Of a stretch of DNA of 64,000 bases, positions 18,535-26,424 are shown one piece after another. The stretch is taken from assembly GCA_023391285.1 (NCBI GenBank), contig JAEWBF010000125.1, positions 1 through 64,000 of the forward strand, written 5' to 3'. Positions within the stretch are counted from its first letter, which is position 1; each line of letters opens with the position of its first letter. Source of the DNA: Verrucomicrobiota bacterium. Its GTDB lineage: Bacteria > Verrucomicrobiota > Verrucomicrobiia > Opitutales > Opitutaceae. A program made the translations under genes and the position numbers. The notes below the pieces were generated by a model. It worked only from the letters and a program-made list of their open reading frames with translations, was not told the DNA's origin and made no database searches.

Positions 18535-19335
18535 TCACCCCCGCGAGATGCTGCGCCGCTCGCGCGCAAACTCCGCCAGGCCCTCCAACACTAGACGAGG
18601 TTCAATCCGGTCGAATAGTCCTTCGCTTTCGAAAAGCGCCGCGTTGCCTCCCGTGCCGAGCACGATCGCCTTTTCCTTCGCGAAAACTTCTCCGCGCACG
18701 CGCGCCACGAGTTCTCGAATCGCGCCCACCTGCCCGTAATAACATCCGCTCACGATCGCTTCTCGCGGCGAGCGCCCCACCGCCGCCGCGGGACGTCGCA
18801 GCGCGACCCGAGGTAGCAGGGCCGTCTTCGTTGCTAACGCCTCCGGCCACAACGCCGCTCCGGGCAGTATCGCTCCTCCCGCAACTCCTCCGTTCGCAGC
18901 GATGGCAGTCACTGTCGTCGCTGTGCCGCAATCAACCACGATCAAATTTTTCCCCCCATATCTCGACCGCGCGCCCAACGCGGCCGCGACGCGATCGGCC
19001 CCGAACTCCGCCGGACGGCGATAAGCAATCTCGAGACCATGCTTCGCTTGTGCCGACAACACCTTGGCATCGATCCCCCACGCCCGCCGAATCAGCCGCA
19101 CGACATCGGGTGTCAACGCCGGCACCACCGAGCACACCGCCGCGCATGTCACGCCAGCACCCGCCTTCCGTGGCAAATGCACCAACTCCGCCGGATCGAT
19201 CCGGAACGCCTTCCCGCGCCCCCGCGCCGAAAACACCCCGACGAACACCGATGTGTTTCCCACGGCCACCGCCAGGATCGAACCCTCACTCGCGTCCCCG
19301 CCGCGATTTCCCGACTGAGCGTTTCGCTTGCTCAC
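18535..19335 (-). CDS. coaX: Type III pantothenate kinase
   Basis: 266 residues. Phosphorylates pantothenate, the first step from pantothenate to CoA. Family features: phosphate-binding A-V-G-N-T-S near residue 22, V-V-D-C-G-T-A-T-T-V near residue 130, and G-G-A-I-L-P-G. The frame is open 490 bp further upstream through another gene; the GTG at 19335 is chosen because it overlaps the coaC stop by 4 bp (GTGA), the coupling used elsewhere in this operon, and gives a normal N-terminus. Last gene of panB-panC-coaC-coaX; convergent with the kinase gene that ends at 18498. Confidence 0.9.
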   Translation of the reverse strand: MSKRNAQSGNRGGDASEGSILAVAVGNTSVFVGVFSARGRGKAFRIDPAELVHLPRKAGAGVTCAAVCSVVPALTPDVVRLIRRAWGIDAKVLSAQAKHGLEIAYRRPAEFGADRVAAALGARSRYGGKNLIVVDCGTATTVTAIAANGGVAGGAILPGAALWPEALATKTALLPRVALRRPAAAVGRSPREAIVSGCYYGQVGAIRELVARVRGEVFAKEKAIVLGTGGNAALFESEGLFDRIEPRLVLEGLAEFARERRSISRG

Positions 19336-19880
19336 TTTTCCGCCCCCAGCTGGCGGAGCACCTCTGCCGCGATGTCGTCCGGCTCGGCCAGTCGCCCCGC
19401 GCCTCCTTCTCCGCACGCATGCGGCCCTTCCACCGGTTCGATCACGCGCACGCCCCAACTCCGCAACCGTTCCACCGACGCCTTTGTGGCCGGGTGCTCC
19501 CACATCCTCGCGTTCATCGCCGGTGCGACGAGCCACGGCTTCGGGCCCAACTCCCACGCCAAAAAGAGCGCGCTCACCGGATCGTCCCCGAGGCCCGCGG
19601 CCAACTTGTTCAATGTATTCGCCGTGGCAGGACAGACGATCGCGAGATCCGCCGCCCGGGCCAGCTCGATGTGATCGAGCGCCCGTCCGGTTTCGAAGAC
19701 TTCTGAAAACACCGGCCTCCCGCTCAATCCTTCCAGCGTCGCCGCGCCCACGAACTTCAACGCCGCGGCCGTTGCCACCGTCTGCACCGTCACGCCGGAC
19801 TGGGTCAGGCGAGATACCACGGCGCACGCCTTGTAACAGGCGATCGAGCCACTGAGCAGAAACAAGACGTTCTTCTTCAT
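19332..19880 (-). CDS. coaC: Phosphopantothenoylcysteine decarboxylase (stand-alone CoaC)
   Basis: 182 residues, the length of a CoaC domain alone; most bacteria carry a CoaBC fusion of about 400 residues. Flavoprotein fold with G-S-I-A-C-Y-K at the N-terminus, the signature P-A-M-N-A-R-M-W and the catalytic-Cys region A-C-G-E-G-G-A-G-R. It decarboxylates 4'-phospho-N-pantothenoylcysteine to 4'-phosphopantetheine. The ATG at 19880 overlaps the panC stop by 4 bp, and its own stop overlaps coaX by 4 bp. CoaB (the ligase) is not in this window and must be elsewhere. The similar flavoprotein UbiX is less likely given the PXMNXXMW motif and operon. Confidence 0.88.
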   Translation of the reverse strand: MKKNVLFLLSGSIACYKACAVVSRLTQSGVTVQTVATAAALKFVGAATLEGLSGRPVFSEVFETGRALDHIELARAADLAIVCPATANTLNKLAAGLGDDPVSALFLAWELGPKPWLVAPAMNARMWEHPATKASVERLRSWGVRVIEPVEGPHACGEGGAGRLAEPDDIAAEVLRQLGAEK

Positions 19881-20659
19881 CGCGAATTTCCGCTTTGGAC
19901 CGAGGCCACGTTGTCGATCAACCGTGTCGCCCCCAGCCGCACCGCCCCCAATCTCCGCCCGTCGCGATCCTCGACATAGTCCACTTGAAACCCCGCGCGT
20001 TCGAGCCGCGTTCGCGCCGCCGTCGCATTGGGTTCCTCCGCGAGCGCCCGATGAAACTCGGGCGCCAAACCGCGCTCCGCTGCCGTCAATCGCCCATTGC
20101 GCGAACTCATTGCCAGACCGTCCGGTTCGCGCACGGTCGGGCCACCCACGATCTTCGTCTCGAGAAAAAAGGCGGCGGCCATGCCCCGCACCAACTCCAG
20201 TTGCTGGTAATCCTTCTCGCCGAAATATGCGCGGTCCGCTCCCGCGATTTGCAACAGCTTCATCACGACCGTCAGCACGCCGGTGAAATGCCCGGGCCGG
20301 TGTGCTCCGCATAGCTCCGCGCTGAGCCGATCTTCGTTCACGGTGTAGTGCCGACCGTTTGGATACATCTCTTCCACCGCCGGCACAAAAGCCACATCCA
20401 CGCCCGCGGCTTCCATCACCCGGGAATCCGTCTCGAGCACGCGCGGATATTTCGCGAAATCCCGCGGATCATCGAACTGCGTGGGGTTGACGAATACGGA
20501 CACCACCACGACGTCGCACTCCTGTCGCGCCGCCTCGAACAAAGAAACATGTCCGGCGTGCAGCGCCCCCATGGTCGGCACGAAGCCGATGATGCGATTC
20601 GCCGCCCGATGCTCCGCTCGCAACGCCCGCCACGCCTCGACTGTGTGCACTACCTTCAT
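19877..20659 (-). CDS. panC: Pantothenate synthetase
   Basis: 260 residues. Joins pantoate and beta-alanine with ATP. The nucleotidyl-transferase HIGH-type motif is visible as P-T-M-G-A-L-H-A-G-H near residue 30, followed by V-F-V-N-P-T-Q-F, F-G-E-K-D-Y-Q-Q and M-S-S-R-N-G-R-L (KMSKS-like). The ATG at 20659 begins the normal N-terminus; the frame continues upstream only as a shadow of panB. It starts 10 bp after the panB stop. Confidence 0.95.
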   Translation of the reverse strand: MKVVHTVEAWRALRAEHRAANRIIGFVPTMGALHAGHVSLFEAARQECDVVVVSVFVNPTQFDDPRDFAKYPRVLETDSRVMEAAGVDVAFVPAVEEMYPNGRHYTVNEDRLSAELCGAHRPGHFTGVLTVVMKLLQIAGADRAYFGEKDYQQLELVRGMAAAFFLETKIVGGPTVREPDGLAMSSRNGRLTAAERGLAPEFHRALAEEPNATAARTRLERAGFQVDYVEDRDGRRLGAVRLGATRLIDNVASVQSGNSR

Positions 20660-20669
20660 CGCCACCTCG

Positions 20670-21461
20670 TCATTTGAAACTCTCCCGACGAGTCGGAAAC
20701 GTCCCGCCGCGGACCGCGCGCGAAAATTTCTCCACGCCATCGCGCACCAGCTTCGCTCCATCGGCAAAGCGGCGCACGAACTTCGGCCGGAACTCGGGAT
20801 CGAACCCCAAAAGATCGTGCAACACCAACACCTGCCCATCGCAGCCGGCGCCCGCTCCGATCCCAATGGTCGGAATCTTGGCGGACGCCGTCACCGCGCG
20901 CGCGAGCTTCTCCGGGATGCACTCGAGCACGACTGCAAACGCGCCGGCTTTCTCCAGCGTTTCAACGTCCTCTCGCAATCGCGCCGCAGCCTCCTCGTCC
21001 CGCCCCTGCACCGTGTAACCGCCCAACGCATGCACCGATTGCGGCTGCAGGCCAAGATGCCCCATCACCGGAATTCCCGATTCGACGAGATGCGCAATCA
21101 CGTCCGCGTGACCGCGCACGCCTTCGATTTTCACGGCGTGCGCCCCCGCTCGCATCAGTTGCGCCGCCGCATCGAGCGCATGCTCCACGCCTTTGCGCGC
21201 TGCGAGAAAAGGCAGATCCGCCACAACGAACTTTCCGCCGCCGGCGCTCGCCACCGCCCTCGTGTGCAGCGCCATTAGCTCGACGGTCGCGCCCAACGTG
21301 TCCGGTTGTCCGTGCACCACCATCATCGCGCTGTCGCCCACCAGCAGGCAGTCCACGGTGGTGTTCGCCAATAGTCGCGTCGACCACGCATCGTAGGCCG
21401 TCAGCATGACGATCTTGCGACCCTCGTGCTTCGCCGCGGCAAATTCTTTTACGCTGCGCAT
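20670..21461 (-). CDS. panB: 3-methyl-2-oxobutanoate hydroxymethyltransferase
   Basis: 263 residues. Makes ketopantoate from alpha-ketoisovalerate and methylene-THF, the first committed pantothenate step. Family segments: M-L-T-A-Y-D-A, L-L-V-G-D-S-A-M-M-V-V-H-G (metal-binding Asp), V-K-I-E-G and G-H-L-G-L-Q-P-Q-S. The ATG at 21461 is the usual N-terminus; an upstream in-frame start would add a cysteine-rich stretch of 14 residues without family support. First gene of the CoA operon. Confidence 0.95.
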   Translation of the reverse strand: MRSVKEFAAAKHEGRKIVMLTAYDAWSTRLLANTTVDCLLVGDSAMMVVHGQPDTLGATVELMALHTRAVASAGGGKFVVADLPFLAARKGVEHALDAAAQLMRAGAHAVKIEGVRGHADVIAHLVESGIPVMGHLGLQPQSVHALGGYTVQGRDEEAAARLREDVETLEKAGAFAVVLECIPEKLARAVTASAKIPTIGIGAGAGCDGQVLVLHDLLGFDPEFRPKFVRRFADGAKLVRDGVEKFSRAVRGGTFPTRRESFK

Positions 21462-21553
21462 GGGGAAACTCCGACACGCAACACAGGAACCGCCATCATA
21501 CAAGGCCCCGCCGTGTCAGCGCCTGCCGCAACCGCGTTGCGAAGGCTTCCTCC

Positions 21554-23809
21554 TCAACGTCGCGCCGCGTGCACGGCGATCTTCGCGAGCGCCTCGTCGA
21601 GCAGCTGAACCCGCAACGGCTTCGTCAAATGAATCGCGAAGCCTGCCGCATGGCTCCGCGCGATATCGCTCTCCATCCCATAGCCCGTGAGCGCGATCCC
21701 GGTTAGCCCGTGCTTCGAGCGTAATTCCTCCATCAGCTCGTAGGCGTTGCCGTCCGGCAGACCGATGTCGGAGATCACAAAATCCACCCGCTCGCGTTCC
21801 ATCAGCTCGCGAGCCTCGCCGACGGAGCCGGCGGCCACCACCTCGTAGCGCCGGCGCATCAGCAACTGCTGCAACGTCGAACGCGTCGGCGCATGATCCT
21901 CCACCAGCAACACGCGACCTCGCAACACCTGCGGCTGCGCCGCCGCGGGACTCTCCGCGCCGGCATCCGCCGCCGGAGTCGTTTCAATCGGAGAGCGCGA
22001 TTCCGCCCGGAGCAGCGGCAGCTCGATCGTGAACTTCGCTCCGCGTCCGCGTCCTTCGCTGGAGGCGCTGATCGAGCCGTGATGCAGCTCCACCAACATC
22101 CGCGATATCGCGAGCCCCAGCCCGACGCCGCCGAAGCGGTGAGAGCCCGTCGGCCCGGCATGGTCTCCTTGCGAAAACGCGTCGAAGATCCGCTCGATCT
22201 CCGCCGGCTCGAGGCCGATTCCCGTATCCGCGATCTCGACACGCAAGTGACTGCCCAGCCCCACGAGCCGCGTCTTCACGGTGATCTCTCCGTAGTCGGG
22301 CGTGAACTTCACCGCATTTTTCAACACGTTCCAAAAGATCTGCTGCAGCCGCACCGAATCGCCCAGCACGACCGGGTTGCCCTCGGCGAGCTGAACGGAT
22401 GGCACGATCTTCTTCGCTTCGAGTTCGCCGCGAACCGTCGCCAAGGCGTCGCGCAGAATCGTGTGCACGCTGTGCGAACGCAGATCGAGCAGCAGCTTCC
22501 CGCGGGTGATGCGCGTGAGATCGAGCAGATCGTCGATCAGCCGGGCTTCCAGTTCGACGTTCTTCCGAATCGTGGCGAAATCCGCCCGCACGTGGTCCGC
22601 CAGCGCTCCGTCTTCCGCCGCCTCGCTCGCGAGCAACAACACCGGATTCAACGGAGTGCGCAGCTCGTGCGAAAGCGCCGCAAGAAAGTCGTCCTTCGCG
22701 CGCGATGCCGCCAGCGCTTCGTCGCGCGCGCGTTCGAGCTCCTTTTCCGTCCGCTTGGAGCTCGTGATGTCTTCCGTCACCGCGAGCGCTGACTCCACGA
22801 CGCCTTGCGCGTTGCGGATGAACGCCACGCTGTTGCGCACCCACACGAATCCGCCCTGCGGGCGATCATAGCGCATCTCCGCCACAAACGAGGCGCCTTC
22901 CCGCGCGGAGTTCTCCATCAGGAACTGGTGATGACCCAGGTCCGCCGGGTGGATCACATCCTGCATCCGCAATTCCAATACCTTCTCCCGGGGACGCCCG
23001 AGGATTTCGCAATAGCGGTCGTTCACCATCAGAAAGCGCCCGCTCAGGTCCGTCTGCGCAATCCCCGCTCCCGCCTGCTGAAACACCGCCGACAACCGCT
23101 CCTCGCTCGCGCGCAAGGCCGAGTCGCTCGTCTGGATCTGGTTCAACATCGAGTTGAACGCCTCCGTGAAGCCACCGATCTCGTCATTGCTCAACTTCAC
23201 CGCGCGGATCGAGTAATCCTTGTTTTCCGATACCACCCGCGCCGTGTTCGCGAGATCGAGCACGGGCTGCGAAATCAACCGCTGGAACCAGTTCGACAGA
23301 AACAGCGCCACGACCCCCGAACACGCGATGAGCCCCAGCAGCACCAGGCCATACACGCCAACGCGGCTGTAAACTTCCGCCAGGTCTCCGTGGACATACA
23401 GCGTGCCCACGCGATTCTCGCCTTCGACGACCGGTTGAAAGACGGTCACTTCCCGCCCGTGAAACTCGATCCCGTCCGGCCCCGGGTGATCCGGCGCTTC
23501 CGCATCGCGCGGAAACGAGACATAGACGCGACCATCCTTGTCGAAAAGCGCCGCGCCTTGCACCACGCGTTCCGCCCGCAAGCCCGACAGGATCTCCGCC
23601 GCCAGCTTTTCGTCGTCGTAGATCAGCACCGCCGTGCTGTTCGCGGCGATGATTTCTGCGACCGTCGCCAGATGCCGGCGGGTCATTTCCCGGTAGCTGT
23701 AGAGCTCGTAAGTCAGCAGCGCGAGCGACGCCAGTCCGAGCACGGCGAGGCTTGTGAGCACAATTATTCCGACGAGCTTTCGCTTGATGGGGAGGTCGCG
23801 AAAACGCAT
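21554..23809 (-). CDS. Transmembrane HAMP-PAS hybrid histidine kinase
   Basis: 751 residues. Two membrane helices (about 11-33 and 150-172) bracket a periplasmic sensor of the CHASE8 or dCache-like type. HAMP (about 172-225), PAS with PAC (about 240-350), HisKA with S-H-E-L-R-T-P-L near residue 385, HATPase (about 490-600; G-V-G-L-G-L-A-I) and a C-terminal receiver (about 632-748; L-V-E-D-H-A-P-T-R, I-S-D-I-G-L-P-D-G). Last gene of TonB receptor - YfiR-like - kinase; the periplasmic neighbour is the likely signal input. There is no output domain. Confidence 0.92.
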   Translation of the reverse strand: MRFRDLPIKRKLVGIIVLTSLAVLGLASLALLTYELYSYREMTRRHLATVAEIIAANSTAVLIYDDEKLAAEILSGLRAERVVQGAALFDKDGRVYVSFPRDAEAPDHPGPDGIEFHGREVTVFQPVVEGENRVGTLYVHGDLAEVYSRVGVYGLVLLGLIACSGVVALFLSNWFQRLISQPVLDLANTARVVSENKDYSIRAVKLSNDEIGGFTEAFNSMLNQIQTSDSALRASEERLSAVFQQAGAGIAQTDLSGRFLMVNDRYCEILGRPREKVLELRMQDVIHPADLGHHQFLMENSAREGASFVAEMRYDRPQGGFVWVRNSVAFIRNAQGVVESALAVTEDITSSKRTEKELERARDEALAASRAKDDFLAALSHELRTPLNPVLLLASEAAEDGALADHVRADFATIRKNVELEARLIDDLLDLTRITRGKLLLDLRSHSVHTILRDALATVRGELEAKKIVPSVQLAEGNPVVLGDSVRLQQIFWNVLKNAVKFTPDYGEITVKTRLVGLGSHLRVEIADTGIGLEPAEIERIFDAFSQGDHAGPTGSHRFGGVGLGLAISRMLVELHHGSISASSEGRGRGAKFTIELPLLRAESRSPIETTPAADAGAESPAAAQPQVLRGRVLLVEDHAPTRSTLQQLLMRRRYEVVAAGSVGEARELMERERVDFVISDIGLPDGNAYELMEELRSKHGLTGIALTGYGMESDIARSHAAGFAIHLTKPLRVQLLDEALAKIAVHAARR

Positions 23810-23819
23810 GGGAAATCAA

Positions 23820-24350
23820 CTACGGCCGCACCGTTTCCGCCACGCGTAGCAACTTTGCGCTTAGCGTCAACGATGCCGCTCGCGCTGCCGCCAGATTTAC
23901 CCGCAGGCGCACCTTGTTGTTCGCGCCCCGATTCAGCTGCACAATCCCACCGCGCTCCAGAAACGAGTCGAACTCCGCCACCGTGAGAATCGGCCGCCCT
24001 TGCAGACGCTCCAGGATCGCGCCGCTCGCCGCGCGTTCGCTTGATCCGATGAAAAGCAGATGGCTGGACGCGGCTTCTTCGACGTCGCGGAAACGCATCA
24101 CTTCGATCCGATGCCGGCCAACGGTTTCGTGTTCCACCAGATCGTCGAGCGCGCGACCAAACGGATCGTGACCCAGCACGCCGATCACCAGCGGCGAATC
24201 CGGACCGGCAAACGCCTCCGGCGGCCACTCGACAAATTGCGTGAAATTGTAGAGCAGCACCGCCTTCACTTCCGATTCGTGGCGAATCCCCGCCGCGCTC
24301 GCGACGGCCATGGCGATGATCGCAAACACGATCGCGCCCAGCCAACGCAT
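23820..24350 (-). CDS. YfiR/DUF4154-family periplasmic protein
   Basis: 176 residues with a signal peptide (M-R-W-L-G-A-I-V-F-A-I-I-A-M-A-V-A-S-A-A-G). The mature protein fits DUF4154/YfiR: E-S-E-V-K-A-V-L-L-Y-N-F-T-Q-F-V-E-W-P near the N-terminus, a central G-V-L-G-H-D-P-F, and F-L-E-R-G-G-I-V-Q-L near the end. YfiR of Pseudomonas is a periplasmic repressor that controls an inner-membrane signalling enzyme. Start uncertain: GGGGAAG lies just before the ATG at 24350, but in-frame ATGs at 24383 and 24398 would also work. Ten bp before the kinase start, it is a good candidate for the kinase's periplasmic partner. Confidence 0.8.
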   Translation of the reverse strand: MRWLGAIVFAIIAMAVASAAGIRHESEVKAVLLYNFTQFVEWPPEAFAGPDSPLVIGVLGHDPFGRALDDLVEHETVGRHRIEVMRFRDVEEAASSHLLFIGSSERAASGAILERLQGRPILTVAEFDSFLERGGIVQLNRGANNKVRLRVNLAAARAASLTLSAKLLRVAETVRP

Positions 24351-24402
24351 GACGCGCTTCCCCCGACGCTCGGTCCGGTGCATTCGTTCCAGCGGCATCA
24401 AC

Positions 24403-26340
24403 TCAATACCTCCACGTCGCCTTCACGGCTCCGCTCGGTCCGATGTATTCGTTGAGACTGTTCGTGGTGACGAGTTCGCGGTGCGGACCGCAAAACAGAT
24501 TTCGTCCAATCAGCGCGACTTCGAACGTGTCCGAGGGCACCCACGCCACCCGCACGCTCCCGACCGTAAATTCGTCCGACGCCGGATTCGGCCGCTCGCT
24601 CACGTGCCGCACCGACAGATCGACCTCCCAAAACCACGGCAGGTCGATATGCGCGGTCACGGTAAACATGTGCCGCGGATCGTTGCCTTCCGTGTTGCGC
24701 TGCGCCATGTCGCGCGAGCCCGGCGCTTGCCGGAAATCCAGATCGAGGTAGCGATGGCTCGCCTTGAACATCAACCGCGCCACGGGCTGATAAAGCAACG
24801 AGGTTTCCAACCCATGCGACCGTGCGCGCAAGTTGTTCTTGAACGTCACCGGCAGCGCGTCGGCGCCCGCCGGCTCGGTCGTGCGCAAATCGTCGTAGTC
24901 GTTCGCAAATGCCCCCACATCGAGCGACCACCGTTCGCCCCAGCGCTGCCTCCAGCCGAGTTCGAACGCCCGCACGGTTTCGGCGCCAAACGCTTCGCTC
25001 GCTTCCACCAGCGTCACATCCCCGATCGCCAGAAAGAGGTCGTGATCCACGCGCACGGGCGGCCGAACTGCCCGCGACACCCCCGCCCATATCGTGGTCG
25101 CGGCCGACGGCGTCCATGAGCCGCGAATCGACGGAGCAAACTCGAACCCCGAGAAATTGTTGTGCTCCAGCTTGGCGCCCGCCGTCAGCGACAAACGCTG
25201 GGGCCAAACCGTCCACGTATCCTGCACAAACGCGCCCGCCGTGTGCGTCGTGCGCTGTCGTGGACGCATTGTCCCCAGTCCCAAGTCTGCGATATCGTCG
25301 GTCGACACGTTCACATCCGTGCCAAACAGCAGGTCGTGGGCGCCTGCGGGCCGGCGATACTTCGCGCTGAGCGCGGTCGTGTTGCGCCGCTCTTTCCAGA
25401 ACGACGGAATTTCCCGCAACGTGTGGTCGAAGTAGGAGAGGACCTCCCAGCTTTCCTCGCGCGACATCTCTCTTCTCACGCGCATCAACACGTTTGCTCC
25501 CGAGATCAGATGCTGCGTCGCGCGTGACTCCGGCAGGCCTTTGTTCGTGTAGGCGTCTCCCTGCACCGTGACCGCCAGCTCGTCGTCGACAAACGAGTCC
25601 ACCCGAAAACCCGTCTGGCCGAAGTCCACGCTCGGCTGCGTGTGCCGGCCAGCCGCATCCTTCGTCCAGTCCATCTCGGAGTATTTCGCATAGACGCGAT
25701 AGAATGTCCGCTCTCCCGCGCGCCCGCCGTAGCGCGCCGACACGAAAACCGGATCGTCCGTGCCGCTGCCCGCGCTCGCGAGCCAGCCCTGAGTATCATC
25801 CGCGGATTTCGTGACGATTTGCACGAAACCGTTCACCGCGAACGATCCCCACAGCGCGCCAACCGGTCCGCGCACCACTTCCACCCGATCGATGTCTTCC
25901 AACAGTGTGTCCTGAGCGTCCCACTGCACGCCGGAGAAAAACGGCGTGAACAAGCTTCGCCCATCCATCAGCACCGAAATCTTGTTCGCCGCGAGCACGT
26001 TGAACCCGCGCGTGCTCACTGCCCAACCGCGCGCAAACGGCTGCGCCACGTCGACGCCCGCCGCCAGCCGCAACACTTCCGGTAGATTCATCGCCGTCGA
26101 TCGCCGGATCTCCTCGTCCGTCACCACGTCGATCGCGCCCGGCGCCGCCCACCACAGCTCCTCCTTCCGCGACATCGTCGTCACCTGCACGTTCAACAGC
26201 TCTTCCAGCGACATCGCCTTCATTTTCTCGATGCTGATGTCGCGCCCCTGCGCGAAACCGTCCAAGCCTGCCACCCCCAACACGATTGCTATCGAACGCA
26301 ACCACGAGGGGATGCGCTTGGAAGAGATGGGGAGAGTCAT
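24403..26340 (-). CDS. TonB-dependent outer-membrane receptor (signalling type)
   Basis: 645 residues with a signal sequence (about 1-31). The short lead D-I-S-I-E-K-M-K-A-M-S-L-E-E-L-L-N-V-Q-V precedes the plug domain (about 60-190; I-S-V-L-M-D-G-R-S-L, V-E-V-V-R-G-P-V-G-A-L-W-G), and a beta-barrel follows, ending in the aromatic residue expected for outer-membrane insertion (A-T-W-R-Y). Substrate unknown; this sub-type (plug after an S-L-E-E-L-L-N motif) is common beside YfiR and hybrid kinase genes. The ATG at 26340 was chosen over an upstream in-frame start that adds 25 residues without signal character. Upstream of the YfiR-like gene on the same strand. Confidence 0.9.
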   Translation of the reverse strand: MTLPISSKRIPSWLRSIAIVLGVAGLDGFAQGRDISIEKMKAMSLEELLNVQVTTMSRKEELWWAAPGAIDVVTDEEIRRSTAMNLPEVLRLAAGVDVAQPFARGWAVSTRGFNVLAANKISVLMDGRSLFTPFFSGVQWDAQDTLLEDIDRVEVVRGPVGALWGSFAVNGFVQIVTKSADDTQGWLASAGSGTDDPVFVSARYGGRAGERTFYRVYAKYSEMDWTKDAAGRHTQPSVDFGQTGFRVDSFVDDELAVTVQGDAYTNKGLPESRATQHLISGANVLMRVRREMSREESWEVLSYFDHTLREIPSFWKERRNTTALSAKYRRPAGAHDLLFGTDVNVSTDDIADLGLGTMRPRQRTTHTAGAFVQDTWTVWPQRLSLTAGAKLEHNNFSGFEFAPSIRGSWTPSAATTIWAGVSRAVRPPVRVDHDLFLAIGDVTLVEASEAFGAETVRAFELGWRQRWGERWSLDVGAFANDYDDLRTTEPAGADALPVTFKNNLRARSHGLETSLLYQPVARLMFKASHRYLDLDFRQAPGSRDMAQRNTEGNDPRHMFTVTAHIDLPWFWEVDLSVRHVSERPNPASDEFTVGSVRVAWVPSDTFEVALIGRNLFCGPHRELVTTNSLNEYIGPSGAVKATWRY

Positions 26341-26424
26341 GCGCAGGTAGGGACACCCAATCAGAAACCGAACCTGCCCGTCCAGCTGCGACTCGTCTGG
26401 GCCATCCGCCTGCAAACTCCGCGA

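Noticed and set aside
18535..19827. Longer coaX starting near 19827
   Set aside because: The extra N-terminus overlaps coaC in another frame and has no family match; the GTG at 19335 overlaps the coaC stop in the operon's usual way.
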